A stretch of DNA of 30,021 bases, from positions 62,460 to 92,480 of the forward strand of contig DKKR01000030.1 of the NCBI GenBank assembly GCA_002455375.1, read 5' to 3'. A program made the position numbers and the translations under genes. The notes under the pieces are model-generated. The model was not told the origin of the DNA. It saw nothing but the letters and a program-made list of their open reading frames with translations, and ran no database searches. Numbering within the stretch: the stretch's first letter is position 1; each line of letters opens with the position of its first letter. The DNA is from Bacteroidetes bacterium UBA6661 (GTDB taxonomy: Bacteria; Bacteroidota; Bacteroidia; AKYH767-A; OLB10). Positions 1 through 6,932 of this stretch are shown piece by piece.

Positions 1-98
1 GGATTAAATCGCCTTACAATAATTTCGTAAAGCGATTTTTCTCCTTTTAATATACGTTCTGCAATTTGTGCTTCGGATAGTTCTTTATAAAGTTCCAT
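1..98 (-). CDS. ECF-type RNA polymerase sigma factor, N-terminal fragment
   Basis: Only the first 32 codons are inside the window; the gene runs off the left edge. The ATG lies at 98..96. The translated start contains AQIAERILKGEKSLYEIIVR, which has the look of sigma-70 region 2 at the beginning of Bacteroidota ECF sigma factors (an 'I..I..G....Y..I..R.' helix pattern). If correct, it would direct RNA polymerase to a small regulon in response to an envelope or environmental cue. The start codon is one base past the stop codon of the DoxX-like gene upstream, so the two are almost certainly translated from one mRNA. No anti-sigma gene is seen upstream, and what lies downstream is outside the window. 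The assignment rests on a short stretch, so confidence is moderate. Confidence 0.6.
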   Translation of the reverse strand, partial: MELYKELSEAQIAERILKGEKSLYEIIVRRFN

Positions 99-99
99 A

Positions 100-474
100 T
101 TATTGTTTTACAAATTTAGCTAATTGAGCCATTGAGAAAGCCGATATTGCCATGACTAAATCTCTTACAGCAACATCTATATAATTGAAACCTAAGAGCA
201 AGGTCAGTGCAATAAGTGTTAACCATGCTGCTACTATTTGCCCACCAATAGCAGGCTTTTTCAATACAATAATACCTGCTGTAATTTCAATTACACCGAC
301 AATCATCATAAACACTGCAGGTGATAAAGGAAGCATTCCGGCTATTGTTGGATTGATATATTGTGGCCAATTGGTAAGCAGGTTTGTAAATTTATCTGCA
401 CCGGCAACAATGGGAACAACAACAAAAGTGTATTTAAGCAGATTAAAAGTCTGGGATAAGATTTTATTTTCCAT
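100..474 (-). CDS. DoxX-like small integral membrane protein
   Basis: This 124-residue protein is very hydrophobic, with about four predicted membrane segments (roughly residues 12-28, 48-66, 74-94 and 100-118). A conserved-looking 'GADKF.N' stretch follows the first segment and 'GVIEI.AGI' lies in the third quarter. Size and pattern fit the DoxX/DoxD-like family, whose Bacteroidota members are mostly of unknown function; some DoxX proteins are linked to redox or thiol stress at the inner membrane. It sits between a lipoprotein gene (29-base gap) and a sigma factor gene (1-base gap) on the same strand, so an operon is likely. The ATG at 474 is the only start that keeps the first membrane segment. 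Family membership is from recognition of the pattern, not a search. Confidence 0.6.
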   Translation of the reverse strand: MENKILSQTFNLLKYTFVVVPIVAGADKFTNLLTNWPQYINPTIAGMLPLSPAVFMMIVGVIEITAGIIVLKKPAIGGQIVAAWLTLIALTLLLGFNYIDVAVRDLVMAISAFSMAQLAKFVKQ

Positions 475-503
475 TGATGTAATTTTTAAAAGTTGAGTGT
501 GAT

Positions 504-1211
504 TTAAAATTTATCGGGAAATTGTAATGCTATTCCTTTAGCAAGGTCATCAGCCATATCAAGCATGTGTTGATTAGCCTCATCATAATGAGTGATTGCA
601 TTGTTGTAATCCTTGTTCAACAAATCAACGGCATAGGTTGTTGTTTGGTCAATATGCATTTCCATCATGTGTTGCATATCATGAGGAGGCCAGTTTTTTG
701 GATTGGCGGTTGACAGAAAGTTTGCAATATCATTAGCATTGGTTTTCCAGTTTGCTATTGCCAGGTTAAGGGCTGGCTGATCGTTGTTTTTTGCGGCTTC
801 AAGAACAGGAACAGCTAAGTTTATATGTGTTGTCAGCAAAGCCGAAAGTGTGTCGCCAGCAGCCTGACCATAGTATGGAACAATTGCAGCACCAATATCT
901 TTTTGATTTTCTAATAAGCGATTCAAAGAGGAAGATAGCCCGGAAGGATTGTTGAAGTAAGCATCAACGGTTGCGTAGGTATATTGCATATGGTCGTTCC
1001 AAAGTTTGCGCATACCATCTTGAAGGCTGTAATATTGAGTGCTTTCTAAAGGATTGGAGTCGTTATCTTTTTTACAAGACGTAACTAAAGTGCCAAGGCA
1101 AAGCAGGAGTAGAAATACAGAGTGTGTTTTTAAATTAAACCTTGTTTTTTTCTTACTTGAAGACTTCATAGTTTCAAGTGAGTTGTCTTGTTGTAATGAT
1201 GTTTTTTTCAT
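504..1211 (-). CDS. uncharacterised lipoprotein, helical, His/Met-containing
   Basis: The 235-residue protein has a lysine-rich N-terminus, a hydrophobic segment and a lipobox ending in LVTSC (Cys46), followed by a polar linker, so it is probably lipid-anchored. The mature part is predicted almost wholly helical. It carries patterns I associate with an uncharacterised family: 'LW.DH...T', 'NQKDIGAAIVPYYG', 'LL.THI..AV', 'W..NA.DIA.FLS.ANP', 'MMEMH' and a terminal 'MAD.LAKGI..QFP'. Several His and Met residues (HDMQHMMEMH, NQHML) recur in both halves, so a duplicated four-helix bundle that binds metal is possible but unproven. An internal Met at residue 15 (1169) would give a more usual signal peptide length and may be the true start. 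It is the first gene of the presumed operon with the DoxX-like and sigma factor genes. Confidence 0.7.
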   Translation of the reverse strand: MKKTSLQQDNSLETMKSSSKKKTRFNLKTHSVFLLLLCLGTLVTSCKKDNDSNPLESTQYYSLQDGMRKLWNDHMQYTYATVDAYFNNPSGLSSSLNRLLENQKDIGAAIVPYYGQAAGDTLSALLTTHINLAVPVLEAAKNNDQPALNLAIANWKTNANDIANFLSTANPKNWPPHDMQHMMEMHIDQTTTYAVDLLNKDYNNAITHYDEANQHMLDMADDLAKGIALQFPDKF

Positions 1212-1234
1212 TTTTTATTATTTTTTAATGTTTA

Positions 1235-1249
1235 TACTCAATTAGAGTA
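1235..1249. promoter_or_regulatory. short perfect palindrome upstream of the lipoprotein/DoxX/sigma operon
   Basis: TACTC-AATTA-GAGTA is a perfect 5-bp inverted repeat with a 5-base centre, placed 23 bases upstream of the first ATG (1211). The flanks are A/T-only, so the GC-containing arms stand out. It could be an operator or a short hairpin in the 5' leader. No good TAnnTTTG element is visible near it, which would be consistent with an alternative-sigma promoter, but that is only inference. Confidence 0.25.
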
Positions 1250-1338
1250 AATGAAAAAACAAAAGGTTACAAAAAATTAAAAAAAAGCAGATTTATGGTG
1301 GATGAAGGACAGAAAATTTTTTTTAGCAAAGACGTTTT

Positions 1339-2778
1339 TCACGAATAGTTTGATAATATATTTTCTAAACAGCGGTCAATCATTTCAACAGCTTCGTCAA
1401 TGGTTTCCTTTTTTGTTCTGAACGCTAAGATTGCAATTCTGATTACAAAACGATTATTAATAATAGACGAACTTAAGAATACAGAACCATCTTTATGAAT
1501 TTCTTCCATCAGCAGCTTGTTCTTTTCATCAGCGTCATTTGCAAACGGATACCAAAAATAACTTACAGATAAATCAGGTTCCGGGCCGAGACAAAATCCC
1601 CGCGCTGCCAATTTCATTCTGAAATATTGTACTAACAAAAGTTTCTCTTCAAGGCAGGCAATAAAAGGTTCTATGCCGTGATATTTTAATGGTAACCACA
1701 CACGGAGCCCACGAAAATGTCTGGTAAGTTCCGGTGAAAGGTTTGCCGGACTTTTAAGCAACTCTTCATTCTGTCCGTCCTGCATGTAGTTAGCAGTGTA
1801 ATAATGTGAGTGTAAAACAGCATTACTATCTTTCACTAAAACTGCACCAACACCATAGGGTAAAAACAAACCTTTATGCGGATCAACAATTATTGAATCG
1901 GCACGTTCAATACCTTTGAATAAATTTTTCTTTGATGTTAGAATAAAAAATCCTCCATAAGCAGCATCTACATGAAACCAAAGTTTTTGCTGAGCAGCTA
2001 TAGTGGCAATATCATTTAATGGATCAATAGTACCGGTATCGGTTGTGCCTGCTGTGGCAACAATTAAAAATGGATTTAGTCCTTCTGCTTTATCTTTTTC
2101 AACTAAAGCATTTAGTGCATCCGGTTTAATCTTATGCCAATCATCCAAAGGAATATAACGCACAATGACATCTTCAAGACCAATTATCCGTAAAGCTTTT
2201 TGGGTAGAATGATGAACCTGCTCACTAAGGTAAACTACACTTTTGGGAATGACTTCGTTTTTAATTTTAAATTTATCTCTTGCAGCAGTAAATGCAATTA
2301 AAGTAGAAACAGAGCCACCAGATGATAAACATCCAACAGCACTTTCAGGAAAAGAAAAAACTTTTTTCAACCAATCAACTACTTCGTTTTCTATAGTTGC
2401 AGCACCGGGAGCCGCAAAATATGCTCCGGCAAACGGATTGGTAATTGCAGCAATAAAATCGGCCAAGGCAGCAGTGTAAACGCCTCCACCCGGAATGTAG
2501 CCTAAATGTTTTGGCGAGGCAGCATTAATGCCACTTTCTGCAACTTCATGCTGATAAAGAGTTAGCAAATCCTTCAAAGAAGCAGGTTTGTTATTGATGG
2601 ACAAATTACCAACTATTTTTTCCTGATAACCTTTTATGGTATGCAGGGTTGAAATAAAATTATTAGTATATTCTGCAGTCTGATTTAGCAGCGATGCTCT
2701 TTCTTCTTGAGAAATATCAAGTTGACTGCTGATTTTATTAAGTTTCTTTAATTCTTCGATAATAGATTGGGAGTCCAT
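1339..2778 (-). CDS. PLP-dependent group II (aromatic amino acid type) decarboxylase
   Basis: The 479-residue length is normal for bacterial aromatic-L-amino-acid decarboxylase relatives (COG0076). Visible motifs in order are: the N-terminal swapped helical segment (1-90); 'GYIPGGGVYTAALADF' near 93-108; 'GCLSSGGSVS' near 149, which cradles phosphate; 'SEQVHHST', with His189 the likely ring-stacking residue; 'HVDAAYGG', with Asp271 pairing to the PLP nitrogen; and 'DPHKGLFLPYG', with Lys302 forming the Schiff base. It would remove CO2 from an amino acid to give an amine in the cytoplasm. The substrate (Tyr, Trp, Phe, Dopa, or another such as diaminobutyrate) cannot be read from the sequence. 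It lies 58 bases after the AhpD-like gene on the same strand, with no clear promoter between, so co-transcription is likely. Confidence 0.88.
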   Translation of the reverse strand: MDSQSIIEELKKLNKISSQLDISQEERASLLNQTAEYTNNFISTLHTIKGYQEKIVGNLSINNKPASLKDLLTLYQHEVAESGINAASPKHLGYIPGGGVYTAALADFIAAITNPFAGAYFAAPGAATIENEVVDWLKKVFSFPESAVGCLSSGGSVSTLIAFTAARDKFKIKNEVIPKSVVYLSEQVHHSTQKALRIIGLEDVIVRYIPLDDWHKIKPDALNALVEKDKAEGLNPFLIVATAGTTDTGTIDPLNDIATIAAQQKLWFHVDAAYGGFFILTSKKNLFKGIERADSIIVDPHKGLFLPYGVGAVLVKDSNAVLHSHYYTANYMQDGQNEELLKSPANLSPELTRHFRGLRVWLPLKYHGIEPFIACLEEKLLLVQYFRMKLAARGFCLGPEPDLSVSYFWYPFANDADEKNKLLMEEIHKDGSVFLSSSIINNRFVIRIAILAFRTKKETIDEAVEMIDRCLENILSNYS

Positions 2779-2836
2779 CTGAAATAGGAAATACTAAAAT
2801 TGTTTTAATCAGGTATCAATTGTGGGTTAAAATTAC

Positions 2837-3274
2837 TTAGTCCAAAGCAGTTCTTGACGTTATTGCAATTCTGTTCCATGCATTAATGGTTACAATAGTC
2901 ATCATTACTGCTGCCATTTCTTTGTTGGTTAAATGATTTTTGGCGTCATCAAAAACCGCATCGCTAACAGGATTATTTGCAATCAATGTCATGGCTTCTG
3001 TAAGTGCCAGAACAGCTCGTTCTTTTTCTGTAAACAAAGTAGTCTCGCGCCAGGCATCCAATAAGAATAATCGTTGAGATGTTTCACCAATTTTCATGGC
3101 ATCACGCACATGCATGTTAATACAATAGGCACAACCATTAATTTGTGATGCACGTGTTTTTATCAACTCAAAAAGAATTTTATCTAATCCACTTTCTGCA
3201 AGATATTTTTCAAGATTAAGCATAGCATCAAATGCTTTAGGGTCGGCTTTTGATAGGTTGAATCGTTCTTTCAT
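2837..3274 (-). CDS. AhpD-like / carboxymuconolactone decarboxylase family protein
   Basis: This 145-residue protein has the AhpD core signature: an acidic residue in 'FELIKTRASQINGC' (Glu36), then the redox pair Cys48-x-x-Cys51 and His55 in 'GCAYCINMH'. Single-domain proteins of this size are usually alkylhydroperoxidase-like; those with the CxxC pair can reduce peroxides using a thiol donor, and true carboxymuconolactone decarboxylases lack it. It is probably cytoplasmic, having no signal peptide. It is the promoter-proximal gene of the pair with the decarboxylase, preceded by a good Bacteroidota promoter at 3289..3319. A link between peroxide removal and amine metabolism is inferred only from position. 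Confidence 0.85.
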   Translation of the reverse strand: MKERFNLSKADPKAFDAMLNLEKYLAESGLDKILFELIKTRASQINGCAYCINMHVRDAMKIGETSQRLFLLDAWRETTLFTEKERAVLALTEAMTLIANNPVSDAVFDDAKNHLTNKEMAAVMMTIVTINAWNRIAITSRTALD

Positions 3275-3582
3275 TTTAATAATTATTTTAAATGTAAAAA
3301 TAGACTAAAGTTTAACAAACTTTTTTATAACATTGTTTTCATTATTATCACTGACAAGAATAAAATATACCCTGTTTGAAATGGCTTTTAACTATTTCCA
3401 TTAAATCTTGTTCGTTATTTTGTCATGGTAAAAACTGACAACTGCAATATTTTTTTATCATCCTGAAGGGCATAATCAGAGATAAATAGATCTCTTCCTT
3501 AAATCAGGTTACAGTTTCTATTGTTTATTCTTTTATTGATTTACAAAGTTAAATTTAGTCCTGCCATGTGTTTACTGCTTAT
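3275..3582. other. intergenic region, 308 bases
   Basis: Apart from the promoter at 3289..3319 I see no gene, RNA or strong hairpin here. It separates the end of the outer-membrane protein gene (3583) from the AhpD-like gene, both on the minus strand. The sequence is AT-rich and has no ORF with a plausible start and length. Confidence 0.6.
3289..3319 (-). promoter_or_regulatory. Bacteroidota-type promoter for the AhpD-like/decarboxylase pair
   Basis: On the minus strand a -33 element TTTG (3319..3316) is followed after exactly 19 bases by TACATTTA (3296..3289), a one-base mismatch to TAnnTTTG. The start codon at 3274 is 14 bases beyond the -7 element, giving a short leader. Confidence 0.6.
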
Positions 3583-4104
3583 TTATTCAATCAATTTTCC
3601 AATTCCAATACCCAAGTGCAGTCCAATGCTGAAATGAACATCATGCCTGTCAACTGCACATTCAACTATTGGCCCAAGGTGAATGTTTTTAATATCAAAA
3701 TGATAACCTGCTTCAAAATGGAGAGAAACATCGGCATGGTTGGGCTCAGCGTCTTCAAATAAAATTCCGGGTGTAATGCTGAGTTCAACACGATGTGCCG
3801 GACTATATCCTGCGACAAGACCAATCATATTATGACCATGGCGGTCAAAAATTCTTTCGTATTCTGCACCAACGGAAAAGTTTGAATGTTTGATGTTGCG
3901 GCTGAAATGAAAATGAAAGCCATAATTTAAAGTTTTGTCCTTAGTAAAGTAAACGGCAGAATTGCCAATGCCTATTTCCGCTTTGTGAGGATGATGCTCA
4001 TGTTCAGGCTCAGACGAAACGCAAAATCCGGGTAATGCCAATAGTATAAAAATTAATGAAGTCAACAAGGCAAAAAGTCGCTCTTTATTAATAAAATCAT
4101 GCAT
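3583..4104 (-). CDS. small exported outer-membrane beta-barrel-like protein, His-rich N-terminus
   Basis: The 173-residue protein begins with a signal peptide (hydrophobic core about residues 10-28, 'LLTSLIFILLALPGFCVSS'). The mature N-terminus is a short His/Glu-rich stretch, EPEHEHHPHKAE. The rest alternates polar and hydrophobic residues in strands ('YGFHFHFSR', 'FSVGAEYERIF', 'MIGLVAGYSPAHRVELSI', 'VSLHFEAGYHF', 'HFSIGLHLGIGIGK'), the pattern of an 8-strand outer-membrane barrel. The His cluster could bind Zn, Cu or Ni, but nothing nearby confirms this. It has its own candidate -7 element at 4135..4142. I do not recognise a named family. Confidence 0.65.
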   Translation of the reverse strand: MHDFINKERLFALLTSLIFILLALPGFCVSSEPEHEHHPHKAEIGIGNSAVYFTKDKTLNYGFHFHFSRNIKHSNFSVGAEYERIFDRHGHNMIGLVAGYSPAHRVELSITPGILFEDAEPNHADVSLHFEAGYHFDIKNIHLGPIVECAVDRHDVHFSIGLHLGIGIGKLIE

Positions 4105-4134
4105 GGTTTTCTTTGTATGGGTAAAAATCAGTTA

Positions 4135-4142
4135 CAAAAATA
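4135..4142 (-). promoter_or_regulatory. candidate -7 element for the barrel protein gene
   Basis: TATTTTTG on the minus strand matches TAnnTTTG exactly and lies 30 bases before the start codon at 4104. A properly spaced TTTG -33 element is not evident, so this is a moderate call. Confidence 0.35.
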
Positions 4143-4264
4143 TTCTAAAAACAAAGTAAGTTTTATCGGACTCTTCCTTTAGGAAAATTAAGTTCAAAGT
4201 TAACAATACTACAAAATTTTAATTCAAATAACTTTGAAATGGAGGTGACTAAAAAAAACAAAAA

Positions 4265-4294
4265 TTTTTTCTATTCATTATTTTTTTACTTTTG
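4265..4294 (+). promoter_or_regulatory. promoter of the tRNA-Phe/response regulator transcript
   Basis: TACTTTTG (4287..4294) matches TAnnTTTG exactly. A T-run at 4265..4268 takes the -33 position 18 bases upstream. The mature tRNA starts 13 bases after the element, so transcription probably starts near 4298 with a short 5' leader removed by RNase P. Confidence 0.55.
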
Positions 4295-4307
4295 CGCACT
4301 TATTAAC

Positions 4308-4380
4308 GGTGACATAGCTCAGTTGGTAGAGCAAAGGACTGAAAATCCTTGTGTCGGTGGTTCGATTCCACCTGTCACCA
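4308..4380 (+). tRNA. tRNA-Phe (GAA)
   Basis: A complete 73-base cloverleaf can be drawn: acceptor GGTGACA/TGTCACC (4308-4314 with 4373-4379); D arm GCTC/GAGC; anticodon stem AAGGA/TCCTT with loop CTGAAAA (anticodon GAA at 4341-4343); variable GTGTC; T arm GGTGG-TTCGATT-CCACC; discriminator A at 4380. The next bases are CTA, so the 3' CCA is not encoded and must be added by nucleotidyltransferase. The following gene starts only 24 bases later with no terminator or promoter between. Confidence 0.97.
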
Positions 4381-4404
4381 CTAACATTTTCAGGAAAAGA
4401 TTCA

Positions 4405-4815
4405 ATGAAATCATCTTCTCCTTCTCGATTGCAACACGTTCTGTTGATTGATGATAATGAAATAGATAATTTCATCAACGAGCGTATTATTACCTCTTCA
4501 GGGTTCAGCGAAGTGTGTACTGTAAAAACCTCTGCCGATGAAGCCATTGAGTATCTGAACACAATTGCCAAAGATAGTAAGGTACCATTGCCTCAGGTAA
4601 TTTTCCTTGACCTGAATATGCCTGTAAAAGACGGTTTTGCTTTTTTAGATGAGTTTAACACACTTGCAGAAAATATCCGTCAATCATGCCGCATCATTGT
4701 GTTGTCATCATCCATCAGTCCGGACGATATTAACCGCGCCTCAGCCAATGCTTATGTTATCCGATATCTGAACAAGCCCTTGGCAGAAAAATATCTTGAA
4801 GCTATAGATATTTAA
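4405..4815 (+). CDS. single-domain CheY-like response regulator
   Basis: The 136-residue protein is one receiver domain with no output domain. The acidic pair is Asp16-Asp17 in 'LLIDDNEIDN', the phospho-acceptor is Asp69 in 'FLDLNMP', the switch residue is Ser101 in 'IVLSSSIS', and the conserved Lys is Lys124 in 'LNKPL'. It would accept phosphate from a histidine kinase not in this window and act through protein-protein contacts in the cytoplasm. The frame is open upstream into the tRNA, but the start at 4405 is preceded by 'aggaaaaga' and gives the standard receiver N-terminus, so I chose it. With 24 bases to the tRNA-Phe end, it is probably transcribed from the tRNA promoter. Confidence 0.9.
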   Translation: MKSSSPSRLQHVLLIDDNEIDNFINERIITSSGFSEVCTVKTSADEAIEYLNTIAKDSKVPLPQVIFLDLNMPVKDGFAFLDEFNTLAENIRQSCRIIVLSSSISPDDINRASANAYVIRYLNKPLAEKYLEAIDI

Positions 4816-4874
4816 GACTTTTCGTTTCAGGATTTTCCGGATTCAGCATTACTCTTTAAAATTATCCGATAAAG

Positions 4875-4904
4875 TTTTACAATAATCTATTCCACGTACC
4901 TTTG
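4875..4904 (+). promoter_or_regulatory. promoter of glyS, implying a near-leaderless mRNA
   Basis: TACCTTTG (4897..4904) matches TAnnTTTG exactly; TTTT at 4875..4878 is a weak -33 element with an 18-base spacer. The ATG at 4911 is only six bases past the element, so the 5' leader would be about 0-4 bases. This also argues against the in-frame TTG at 4902, which lies inside the element. Confidence 0.5.
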
Positions 4905-4910
4905 CCGCCT

Positions 4911-6449
4911 ATGGCTACAACAGACGATTTATTCAAAAATATTATATCACATGCCAAGGAGTATGGGTTTATTTTTCCTTCGAGCGAAATCTATGACGGA
5001 CTGAGTGCCGTTTATGATTATGGCCAATATGGTGTGGAGCTGAAAAAAAATCTGCGCGACTATTGGTGGAAAGCTATGGTACAGACAAACCCCGATATTG
5101 TTGGAATAGATGCAGCCATTTTTATGCATCCAACAACATGGAAAGCTTCGGGACACGTTGATGCATTTAATGATCCGTTGATTGACAATAAAGATTCTAA
5201 AAAACGCTATCGTGCCGATGTACTGATAGAAGAACATGTTGCTAAAATCGAAGATAAAATACGCAAGGAAGTTGAAAAAGCTGCCAAGCGATTCGAAAAT
5301 TTTGATGAGGCCATGTTTCTTTCTACCAATGCACGGGTGCTTGAATACCGTCAACAAGCGGACAAGATAAATGCACGTTTTAAAGAAGCCTTAGAAGGAG
5401 GCAATCTTACAGAAGTGCGACAGATAATTATTGACTTGGAAATTGTTTGTCCCGTCAGTGGTTCGCGCAACTGGACAGAGGTGCGGCAGTTTAATCTGAT
5501 GTTTTCTACTCAGTTGGGTAGCGTTACAGATGATGCAGCAACCATTTATCTGCGGCCAGAAACAGCACAGGGAATTTTTGTAAATTTTTTGAACGTTCAG
5601 AAAACGGGCAGGATGAAAATTCCTTTCGGCATAGCGCAAACAGGAAAAGCTTTCAGAAATGAAATTGTGGCACGACAGTTTATTTTCCGCATGCGCGAAT
5701 TTGAGCAGATGGAAATGCAGTACTTCGTAAAGCCAGGAACAGAAATGGAGTGGTACAACCACTGGAAAGAGAAGCGTTTTAACTGGCATCTTTCTCTTGG
5801 TCTTGGTGCTGAACGCTACCGCTTTCACGACCATCTGAAGCTGGCTCACTATGCCAATGCTGCCTGTGATATTGAATTTCGTTTTCCTTTTGGATTCAAA
5901 GAGCTTGAAGGTATTCACTCGCGAACAGATTTTGACTTGTCTAATCACGAAAAATATTCCGGAAAAAAATTGCGCTACTTCGATACAGAGCAAAACACAT
6001 CATATATTCCTTATGTGGTGGAAACAAGCATTGGACTCGACAGACTTTTTCTTGCAGTCCTCAGCACAGCTTACAATGAGGAAACACTTAACGATGGTTC
6101 GCAGCGTACAGTATTAAACATTCCTCCATTTTTAGCACCCATTAAATGCGCAGTTTTACCGCTGCTGAAAAAAGACGGACTGCCTGAGGTGGCTCAGAAT
6201 ATATTCAATACGCTAAGATTTTCTTATCAGTGTCATTATGATGAAAAAGATGCTATTGGAAAGCGTTACCGCAGAAACGATGCCATAGGAACACCTTTCT
6301 GTATTACGGTTGACCATCAGACATTAACTGATAATACGGTTACACTTCGTCACCGCGATAGTATGGAACAGCAACGTATTGGAATCAAAGAATTGAAAGC
6401 AATTTTAGATAAGGAACTTGCATTAGAGAATATTCTGGCTAAACTGTAA
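4911..6449 (+). CDS. glyS: glycyl-tRNA synthetase, single-chain alpha2 type
   Basis: The 512-residue enzyme joins glycine to tRNA-Gly in the cytoplasm and acts as a homodimer. It is the class II one-subunit form, not the GlyQ+GlyS tetramer. Class II motif 1 surrounds 'YDYGQYGVELKKNLRDYWW' near residues 29-48. Motif 2 is 'FRNEIVARQFIFRMREFEQMEM' in the middle, and motif 3 is 'ETSIGLDRLFLAVLSTAYNE' toward the C-terminus. 'LRPETAQGIFVNF' and the C-terminal anticodon-binding domain ('CAVLPLLKKDG' to 'LRHRDS') also fit. The start at 4911 is chosen because an in-frame TTG three codons upstream overlaps the promoter element. It follows the response regulator by 95 bases but has its own promoter. Confidence 0.97.
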   Translation: MATTDDLFKNIISHAKEYGFIFPSSEIYDGLSAVYDYGQYGVELKKNLRDYWWKAMVQTNPDIVGIDAAIFMHPTTWKASGHVDAFNDPLIDNKDSKKRYRADVLIEEHVAKIEDKIRKEVEKAAKRFENFDEAMFLSTNARVLEYRQQADKINARFKEALEGGNLTEVRQIIIDLEIVCPVSGSRNWTEVRQFNLMFSTQLGSVTDDAATIYLRPETAQGIFVNFLNVQKTGRMKIPFGIAQTGKAFRNEIVARQFIFRMREFEQMEMQYFVKPGTEMEWYNHWKEKRFNWHLSLGLGAERYRFHDHLKLAHYANAACDIEFRFPFGFKELEGIHSRTDFDLSNHEKYSGKKLRYFDTEQNTSYIPYVVETSIGLDRLFLAVLSTAYNEETLNDGSQRTVLNIPPFLAPIKCAVLPLLKKDGLPEVAQNIFNTLRFSYQCHYDEKDAIGKRYRRNDAIGTPFCITVDHQTLTDNTVTLRHRDSMEQQRIGIKELKAILDKELALENILAKL

Positions 6450-6462
6450 GCCAAATATTTAT

Positions 6463-6837
6463 TCATTCCGGAAAAAATTCTAATGTAAAGTCATGATAAT
6501 CGGGATGCGAAATGCCATGTGCATAGGAAGCATTTTCAGGTTGTGTGTATTTAGAAAGATAAGCCAAATCTATTTTCTGTTGAACGACATCGTCTTTTTC
6601 AATTTTTTGGACATGAACGTTCAGGATGATGTTGTTAAGTTTCAGTTGACCGGCACCGTTTTTTAAAAATTCGCCAAACCATCCGTCATGACTTTTGTTC
6701 CAACTGCGCGAAAAGAAACGCCCTTCAACAGTTACCATCCAAATGTCTGTAAATGACTTTCTGTGAAGACCGCTTTTAATTCCTATTAAGGTATGCTGCT
6801 GCAGGTAATCTGTAAGAAGTTTGACAGACATATACAA
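6463..6837 (-). CDS. DUF2255-like small protein
   Basis: The 124-residue protein is soluble with no signal peptide. The central part 'TDIWMVTVEGRFFSRSWNKSHDGWFGEFLKNGAG' resembles DUF2255 ('iW.v.vdg..yvRS......W...l...g'), a family of unknown function with a split-barrel or nitroreductase-like feel. It has an internal Met two codons in (6831); either could be the start because the predicted transcription start is near 6844. It converges on glyS with only 13 bases between stop codons and no obvious terminator, and it is divergent from the YfhO-type gene. The family name is a recognition call without a search. Confidence 0.6.
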   Translation of the reverse strand: MYMSVKLLTDYLQQHTLIGIKSGLHRKSFTDIWMVTVEGRFFSRSWNKSHDGWFGEFLKNGAGQLKLNNIILNVHVQKIEKDDVVQQKIDLAYLSKYTQPENASYAHGISHPDYHDFTLEFFPE

Positions 6838-6847
6838 AGTTTGATGA

Positions 6848-6855
6848 CAAACATA
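6848..6855 (-). promoter_or_regulatory. -7 element for the DUF2255-like gene
   Basis: TATGTTTG on the minus strand matches TAnnTTTG exactly and sits 10 bases before the ATG at 6837. The -33 element is not clear. The leader would be very short (about 7-13 bases). Confidence 0.45.
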
Positions 6856-6896
6856 ATTTTTTAAATCGGAAAAATAGCTGCTATTATCAATTTATC

Positions 6897-6927
6897 TTTT
6901 TAACATCACTAATTCCTTCTATTTTTA
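6897..6927 (+). promoter_or_regulatory. candidate promoter of the YfhO-type gene
   Basis: TATTTTTA (6920..6927) is one mismatch from TAnnTTTG, with TTTT at 6897..6900 and a 19-base spacer. The GTG start at 6933 is five bases downstream, so the transcript would be almost leaderless. Confidence 0.35.
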
Positions 6928-6932
6928 CGCCC

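Noticed and set aside
4351..4404. Upstream extension of the response regulator frame into the tRNA
   Set aside because: It runs through the T arm and acceptor stem of tRNA-Phe. The ATG at 4405 with a purine-rich stretch upstream gives the standard receiver start.
4902..4904. TTG as the start of glycyl-tRNA synthetase
   Set aside because: These bases are part of the -7 element TACCTTTG, and an ATG lies three codons downstream.
4947..5993. Long minus-strand frames inside glyS
   Set aside because: They are antisense to an unambiguous, highly conserved synthetase and show no recognisable motifs.
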